Positions 58,852-64,000 of a stretch of DNA of 64,000 bases are shown here, in pieces. Below the pieces are notes generated by a model that did not search any database, had not been told where the DNA came from, and worked only from the letters and a program-made list of their open reading frames with translations. Position 1 is the first letter of the stretch; each line of letters opens with the position of its first letter. The stretch spans positions 105,901,367 through 105,965,366 of the forward strand of contig OZ038381.1 in assembly GCA_964036045.1 (NCBI GenBank), given 5' to 3'. Position numbers and translations under genes: made by a program. The DNA is from Eutreptiella sp. 'Long Island Sound 2002'. Its lineage: Eukaryota > Euglenozoa > Euglenophyceae > Eutreptiales > Eutreptiaceae.

Positions 58852-59784
58852 TCAGCACCACCTTTTCCCCAATCCAAATCCCATGCCGGGACCCATTGCC
58901 ATGCTCGGCACCATGCCCATACCCATGCCCATACCCTGCCCAATCCCCATACCCTGCCACATCCCCATAGCCTGCCCCATGCCCATACCCTGCCCCATGC
59001 CCATACCCTGCCCCATGCCCATTGCCTGCCCCATGTCCATAGCCTGCCCCATGCCCATAGCCTGCCCCATGCCCATAGCCTGCCCCATGCCCATGCCCTG
59101 CCCCATCCCCATACCCTGCCCCATTCCCATGCCTTGCCCCACGGCCATGCCCTGCCCCATGCCCATGCCCATGCCCATGCCCATACTGGGGAACATGCCT
59201 TGGGTCATCCCCATGCTCGGACTGATGCAAATACCCCCACCCACAGTTTGCCCCATACCCTGTGGCTGGCCCATACCCATGCTGTGGTGCAAACCAATGC
59301 CCATACCCATTCCTCCCATACCACCCACACCCATTCCATTGGGCACCCCATTGTGCACCACTTCGGATTCCTTGCGAGCTGCTTCGGATTCCTTGCGAGC
59401 TGCCTCGGCAGCTGATGCAGCCGCTTCCTTATCAGCGGCATTCTTGTTCGCCTTCTCCATTTGCCGCTCCAACTCCGAGGCCCGGGCCTTCGCCTTGCGC
59501 AACTCATCGCTGCGTGCCTTGCGCTCCTTCTCCAACCCAATCTGCACCCGCCGAAGCTCTTTGGTGGTCTGCTCGGCCTTCTTCTGTGCGGCGCGGGCTG
59601 CCGTCACGTCTGTCTTGGCACGGCTGCGCTCAGCCTTCACGGCAGCCTCTGTGCGGCGTCCGATCTCACTCTGCACGAAGGCCTCATCGAGCTTTGCCGA
59701 GGGCTCTGGCCTGCCCCGTAGTGCCCGCGGCTCCACCGGCACTTGAGGGGCAGGACGTGGTGGCTGAAGCTCAGCATCTACCAC
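58852..59784 (-). CDS. Coiled-coil protein with Met-Gly repeat tail, in element F
   Basis: Open frame of 310 codons; it has no convincing ATG at its start (the first codon is GTG, preceded by TATTTTCCAG, a good splice acceptor), so it is probably a 3' exon. Residues about 25-145 form a charged coiled coil (LRRVQIGLEKERKARSDELR, KAKARASELERQMEKANKN). The C-terminal half is a repeat of GMGMGQ/GMGQGMGMGQ units (plus-strand 58880-59300, tgccccatgccc words). It lies 155 bp downstream of the next minus-strand frame. I do not recognise a family; a regulatory or DNA-binding partner of a transposase is only a guess. Confidence 0.45.
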   Translation of the reverse strand: MVDAELQPPRPAPQVPVEPRALRGRPEPSAKLDEAFVQSEIGRRTEAAVKAERSRAKTDVTAARAAQKKAEQTTKELRRVQIGLEKERKARSDELRKAKARASELERQMEKANKNAADKEAAASAAEAARKESEAARKESEVVHNGVPNGMGVGGMGGMGMGIGLHHSMGMGQPQGMGQTVGGGICISPSMGMTQGMFPSMGMGMGMGMGQGMAVGQGMGMGQGMGMGQGMGMGQAMGMGQAMGMGQAMDMGQAMGMGQGMGMGQGMGMGQAMGMWQGMGIGQGMGMGMGMVPSMAMGPGMGFGLGKRWC

Positions 59785-59939
59785 CTGGAAAATATAGGGA
59801 GAGAAGGGTGCAGAAGGATGCAGAAGGAGGTTGTGCAGGGGCTGGGCAAGAACAACTGCAGCATTTCAAACTGACCAATGAGTTCATGTACCACCAGTTT
59901 TATTGGAAGAAGCCGGACCCAATCAGAATTCCTACAATT

Positions 59940-61619
59940 TTACCCATGGTCACAAGTGTATGCGTGCATGCAATGGACAATCACAAACTTCTTGTCACGG
60001 AGCTGTTCGGGGGCATGTGTGTACACAATGCACAGGAAAATGAGCAAGGGGTCAGCAATGTCAACAAAGCATAATTTGTGTGACAGCACCTCCCGTGGTG
60101 CATCAATTGCACTTGGCAATGCAATTGCTGGGTCTCCGAAATGCAACAGTGCGCAGTACAAAGGACTGGCGGCGTGCACCAGTGCACGAGCAACGCCTGC
60201 ATTGACTTGAAGAAAGTCTTTCCCCTTGCATTGCCATTTGCGCTGCCCAGCCTCCAGAATCAAGTTGAGTGTACAGTCTTTGGAGGGCACGAACACGGTG
60301 ATGCCATCTCTTTTCTCCGCCCAATACGGTCCAGGAGACCCTTCCCGGGATGCCTTTAGTCTGCTCAAGTACATGCCTTGGAAAGGGAACTTGTGCAAAT
60401 CGAAGGTCTCCTGGGCCGTCACCTCACAAACAAGGTCGTCAAGCAGCCTTGCCGCAGCTGGGTTGTCCATCAAGACCAACGGTTGCAATCGAAGTCCCAA
60501 GAATTCCCAATGGAACTCATATCTGCTGGTGGGCCATCAATTTGGATGGCTACCCAGCCCACGCTCTAGTGGTGGCACATACGGCGACTCTTTGGTGTGC
60601 TTCTTGCATATCGCTCTGAATTCTTGTATCATTGCCGCAGGCACTAGCCCGGGGTGCTTGGCATGTTGGTCTTGTAACCAAAGATCTATGCCATGTAAGC
60701 CCATATTGATGACAACCTCCTTTGTACAATGTGACACATTGTACCCCACATCAAGGTCCGACTCAAAGATCTCGAAGTAGTCCGCTAGAGGGGTGGGAAA
60801 GAAACTCAAGGGCCGCTCTGGTTGAGGATCGTACCCGAAGAGTTTCCAGTCTTCCCTGGGCACCGGACACACACATGCATTGGCATGTCCCGGTTGCTCC
60901 AATGTAAGTAGCTCTCCCAAACAACCCCTATCGGGGTAATGTACAATGCGGTAACGATGTCCATCCAGTTTGCCATCCCTTGCTGCCTTTAAGACTTCTA
61001 CGAGTCCCAAACGGTCTATCCGTAGGTGCAACTGATTGGGATTCTCCTTCCCAATGTACTGCCCAACCCGCAGTATCGAATCCAATTGATGGGGCCAGCG
61101 TGTAAAGGGCAAAGTTAGGCAAATGCTCACACAGCCGAGCGGCTCATACGCCTCAACCTTCGCCTCGTCAATAAACACACCCAGGTAACGTGGGTAATCA
61201 CCAGGTAGATGCAATCGATCTCGGTTTGCTAACTGTAGGTACAAAGCGACAGCTCGCCATGAATCAAGCTGCGCCATTCGTGTCGACAAATGTACCCCAC
61301 CTACGTTGTTCACCAATTCCTCTTTCAGCTTGGTGACTCTACCGCGATACGCACCAATGCTCTTCTCCTTGCAAACGTCAATAAACTTTGCCCATGTCAC
61401 TTTAGTTCGTACCATGGACAACATATTTTCCACTACTTTCTCCGAAGGCGGATTGCGTGGTGCTCTTAATCGTGTGACAATCTGAGGTTTACATTTTTTT
61501 TTCTTGATTTGATGCTTGGGTGTGCTTTCGGATTTGCGTCTCAAGACATTCTGGCGGCTTGCGAGGTTCCTTTTTGTTTTTTCCGACAGGCAGTGCCAAG
61601 GGAGTGTGGGTCTGACCAT
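59940..61619 (-). pseudogene. Unidentified element F protein, candidate transposase, with in-frame TGA
   Basis: From ATG 61619 (MVRPTLPWHC) an open frame runs to TGA 60537-60539 and continues in the same frame, without other stops, to TAA 59940: about 558 residues. N-terminal part: basic, with KHQIKKKKCKPQIVTRLR. Middle: YPRYLGVFIDEAKVEAYEPL and VSICLTLPFTRWPHQL, a strand-Asp-strand arrangement that could be the start of an RNase H-like transposase fold. Later: GLHGIDLWLQDQHAKHPGLV. After the TGA: NPAAARLLDDLVCEVTAQE and CTLNLILEAGQRKWQ. TGA could derive from TGG. I recognise no named family. Its place between the transposon's ends makes a transposase the likeliest role. Confidence 0.5.
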
Positions 61620-61639
61620 AACAGCATTCGCAAACCTAA

Positions 61640-62620
61640 TGATGGCGTATGTGCAAATACAGTTGTTTTGAGCCTTTCTTTGCACCCTCTGGTTCATGCT
61701 CTTGAGCACTAGGGACAAAATTGAACGACTTGTAATCACACGCACGGGCAACGATAGCACTATAATCGACATTTATGTGTTCAAAAGTGCAAATATAGCT
61801 GTTTTGGGCCTTGTTTTGCACCGTCCGCGCCATAACCCTGACTAAAGGGCATGCACGGTCACAATTTGTTGCTTGCCAAGCCTCACATAGCACAAGGGAC
61901 AAACTTCATCAATTTGAAATCACACGAATGCGCAAACGTATCACTATAATCAACATTTATGTGTTCAAAAGTGCAAATATAGCTGTTTTGGGCCTTATTT
62001 TGCACCCTCCGGACCGCAAGCTTGAGTAAAGGGCATGCACGGTCGCAAATTGTTGCTTGCCAAGCCTCACGTAGCACAAGGAACAAACTTCATCAATTTG
62101 ACATCACACGAATGCCCAAACGTATCACTATAATCAACATTTATGTGTTCGAAAGTGCAAATATAGCTGTTTTGGGCCTTATTTTGCAACCTCCGGACCG
62201 CAAGCTTGGGTAAAGGGCATGCACGGGCACAAATCATTACTTGCGAAGCCTCACGTAGCACTAGGGACACATTTCATCAATTCCAAATCACACGACACCG
62301 CGACCGTATCACTTTAATCAACATTTAAGTGTTCAAAAGTGCAAATATAGCTGTTTTGGGCGTTTTTTGGCACCCTCCGGATTATTATCTTGGGTAAAGG
62401 GCATGCGCGGTCACAAATTATTGCTTGCCAAGCCTCACGTAGCACTAGGGACACATTTGATCAATTTGAAATCACACGACACCGCGACCGTATCACTTTA
62501 ATCAACATTTAAGTGTTCAAAAGTGCAAATATAGCTGTTTTGAGCGTTTTTTGGCACCCTCCGGATTATTATCTTGGGTAAAGGGCATGCACGGGCACAA
62601 ATCATTGCTTGCCTAGCCTC
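61640..62620 (+). repeat. Right subterminal satellite of element F, about 184-bp units
   Basis: Five to six units marked by GTGCAAATATAGCTGTTTTG at 61787, 61972, 62155, 62339 and 62523 (spacing 185, 183, 184, 184), with an older copy at about 61651. Each unit has GGGCATGCACGG, GCCAAGCCTCACGTAGCAC and ATCAATTTGAAATCACACGA. The short frames repeated here are not genes. Confidence 0.92.
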
Positions 62621-62964
62621 ACAGGGTTCTAGGGATGCACTTGATCAATTTGAAATCTAGTGACACCACAAGGAGATCATTATAATTACCGTTTATGGCC
62701 CAAAAGTTGCAAAAATGGGCAAAAATGGCGGTATTTTGGGTTTATCTCGACATCCGGTAATGCAATCGGCGCCATTTCAATACAGCAGCTAGATAACGTC
62801 GTGATCTACCGATTGCGCTATCTAAATCACGCCAGATGCGCACAGATTCGGCAGAAATCACCAAAATCCCGGCAAAATGGGGTTGCGGCGGGCCGTAAAT
62901 CGCGACCGCGGCAGTTTTTGGACACTTCAGTTACGGGATTCCGGTACCTCATAAAATCCTAGGT

Positions 62965-64000
62965 GGATTATGATCTTTCTGGATGGGAGGAAGCCGAAAG
63001 ACAGAAATGGCAGTCTGTGCGTGATTACGTTAAAAAAGCGGAGCCCGGGGCCTTTTCCCATGAGCAAACCATGCTTAACCAGCTACAGGTAGCCACAGTG
63101 GCTGCACTACAAGCGGTTAGTTCCGTCAACACGGTTGAGGCCGAGGCGCCCTACGTCGCGACAGACGGGTCCAAGTTTACCACTCTGGAGGAGCTTTTCA
63201 TCGACTCCGTGGGGGATGAAAGCCTGGCAGGGCCACCAGGCCGCTGTCAGACGCGTCCCCACATCGTGACAGGTCGGAAGTGCACCCATGCTCAAAAGAA
63301 GAGACTTAATTTGGACTCTAAATGACAACACAAGGCACAATTGGCATCACTGAACATGATTGGGACTATGTCATCCATGAGCTGGCATATGCTGGGGTTG
63401 GAAACCCACGTTGTGGGAGACATAGAAGCCATTAAAGTGCCACCCGCAATCTCTGTCCTTTATGATGCCTGGTCCTCCCACTATGAGCTTGACCCGTTTC
63501 TTGCTCCCGGCTGGGATGCTTTACGGCAGCACAAGTTCATTGAGGTCGACGGACAGTCATAAACATTGCATAACGATGGGGTGCGAAGCAATGGACTTGT
63601 GTGTGCCCCATATGACTTGGTCAAACAAGTCATCAAAGCCTGCCATGAGTATGCACAGCCTGGCATCAGAAAAACCCTGGAAATTTTTAACCGAAAGTAT
63701 TCTTGTGCATATCAACCGAAAGAACTACACCAAATGGTGCAGTCAATTGTCAATAAGTGCAATATTTGCGGCTAAAATAAGGGCCGCAACGGTTTACAGC
63801 CAGAGGCCAATCATCCAGCACCAGTACCTGAGTACCCGTTTGCATCAGTCTGTGTTTACTTTTGTGACCTCAGCGGTTGTCCTTGTACCGCAAGCGGCAA
63901 CACGTATGATTATGTTTTGGTCGTCGTTTGCCCTTGAACGGGGTATGTGGTGGCAGTGCCATGCAGTAAGACCCTGACCGCACTTGCTGTAGCGGATCTA
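62965..64000 (+). pseudogene. Element C integrase, N-terminal part, runs off the window
   Basis: Continues after element F: DYDLSGWEEAERQKWQSVRD, a linker with TGA at 63323-63325 (SK*QHKAQL) and TAA at about 63560, then the zinc-binding region LVKQVIKACHEYAQPGIRKT and IVNKCNICG followed by TAA 63772-63774. Beyond it the catalytic core begins: FASVCVYFCDLSGC with the first Asp, then YDYVLVVV and GYVVAVPCSKT in the usual spacing. Integrates the cDNA; the second Asp and Glu lie outside the window. One of the usual zinc-binding His appears replaced. All stops are one C-to-T step from Arg or Gln codons or close to it. Confidence 0.75.

Larger units (their letters stand above)
55563..62964. mobile_element. 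Element F: 7.4-kb TIR transposon with satellite-like ends
   Basis: Ends in perfect 15-bp terminal inverted repeats, ACCTAGGATTTTATG at 55563-55577 and the reverse complement at 62950-62964. It splits element C between RNase H and integrase. Inside each end lies an array of about 183-bp units: left 55740-56600 (and its duplicate), right 61640-62620. Between them sit minus-strand genes at 61619-59940 and 59784-58852. Because CCTAGG is palindromic, the target duplication cannot be placed uniquely; CCTAGG at both ends could itself be one. The same terminus occurs at 27359 and 7168. The superfamily is unknown to me. Confidence 0.75.
26887..64000 (+). mobile_element. Element C: Ty3-like element with dUTPase, split by four insertions, runs off the window
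   Basis: The plus-strand coding parts follow one another in polyprotein order when four insertions are skipped (27359-27878, 30649-48009, 50068-51772, 55563-62964): coiled-coil and gag region, CCHC knuckles, DTG protease, dUTPase, pre-RT domain, RT, RNase H, integrase. The insertion at 50068 can be removed with one target duplication and leaves the frame open, which supports this reading. LTRs were not found: the 5' one should lie upstream of about 26.9 kb and the 3' one beyond the window. About 10 kb of element sequence is spread over 37 kb. Numerous stops show that the copy is old. Confidence 0.78.

Noticed and set aside
61636-62270. Short repeated ORFs in the right satellite of element F
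   Set aside because: They follow the 184-bp satellite period and exist on both strands, so they are by-products of the repeat.

Overview
This is a nuclear eukaryotic window made almost entirely of transposable elements. I found no bacterial operons, rRNA genes or CRISPR arrays, and no host gene I can name. The retroelements are Ty3-like (chromodomain, aspartic protease, RT, RNase H, integrase), one transposase gene has a short GT-AG intron, and the elements are nested. Together these suggest a large, repeat-rich genome, most likely an alga or other protist. I cannot name the species.

Layout. 1-4.2 kb: a very C-rich, low-complexity block that is probably the 5' or gag part of element A. 4.2-10.6 kb: element A, a decayed plus-strand Ty3-like polyprotein (pre-RT domain, RT, RNase H, integrase, chromodomain), interrupted at about 7.19-8.87 kb by a foreign insertion (element B) with GGTTGAAC repeats. 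11.49-18.84 kb: a four-unit tandem array with a 1,669-bp core period; each unit carries a tRNA-like element. 18.84-20.23 kb: a GC-rich block. 22.17-22.73 kb: an unidentified ORF. 23.05-26.01 kb (minus): a pogo/CENP-B-like DDE transposase gene with two C-terminal chromodomains.

26.9-64.0 kb: element C, a plus-strand Ty3-like element split by four insertions. These are a 0.5-kb terminal fragment of a TIR transposon (27.36-27.88); element D, a complete 17.4-kb minus-strand Ty3-like element with 3.2-kb LTRs, polypurine tract and target duplication (30.65-48.01); element E, a 1.7-kb TIR element (50.07-51.77); and element F, a 7.4-kb TIR element with its own minus-strand genes and about 183-bp satellites at both ends (55.56-62.96). 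Read through these insertions, element C runs gag coiled coil, CCHC knuckles, protease, dUTPase, pre-RT domain, RT, RNase H, integrase. The window ends inside its integrase.

Most noteworthy: a DDE transposase carrying chromodomains, a dUTPase in a Ty3-like element, and a DIRS-like domain placed before the RT in all three Ty3-like elements. Every element carries stops or frameshifts, and most stops are one C-to-T (or G-to-A) step from a Gln, Arg or Trp codon.
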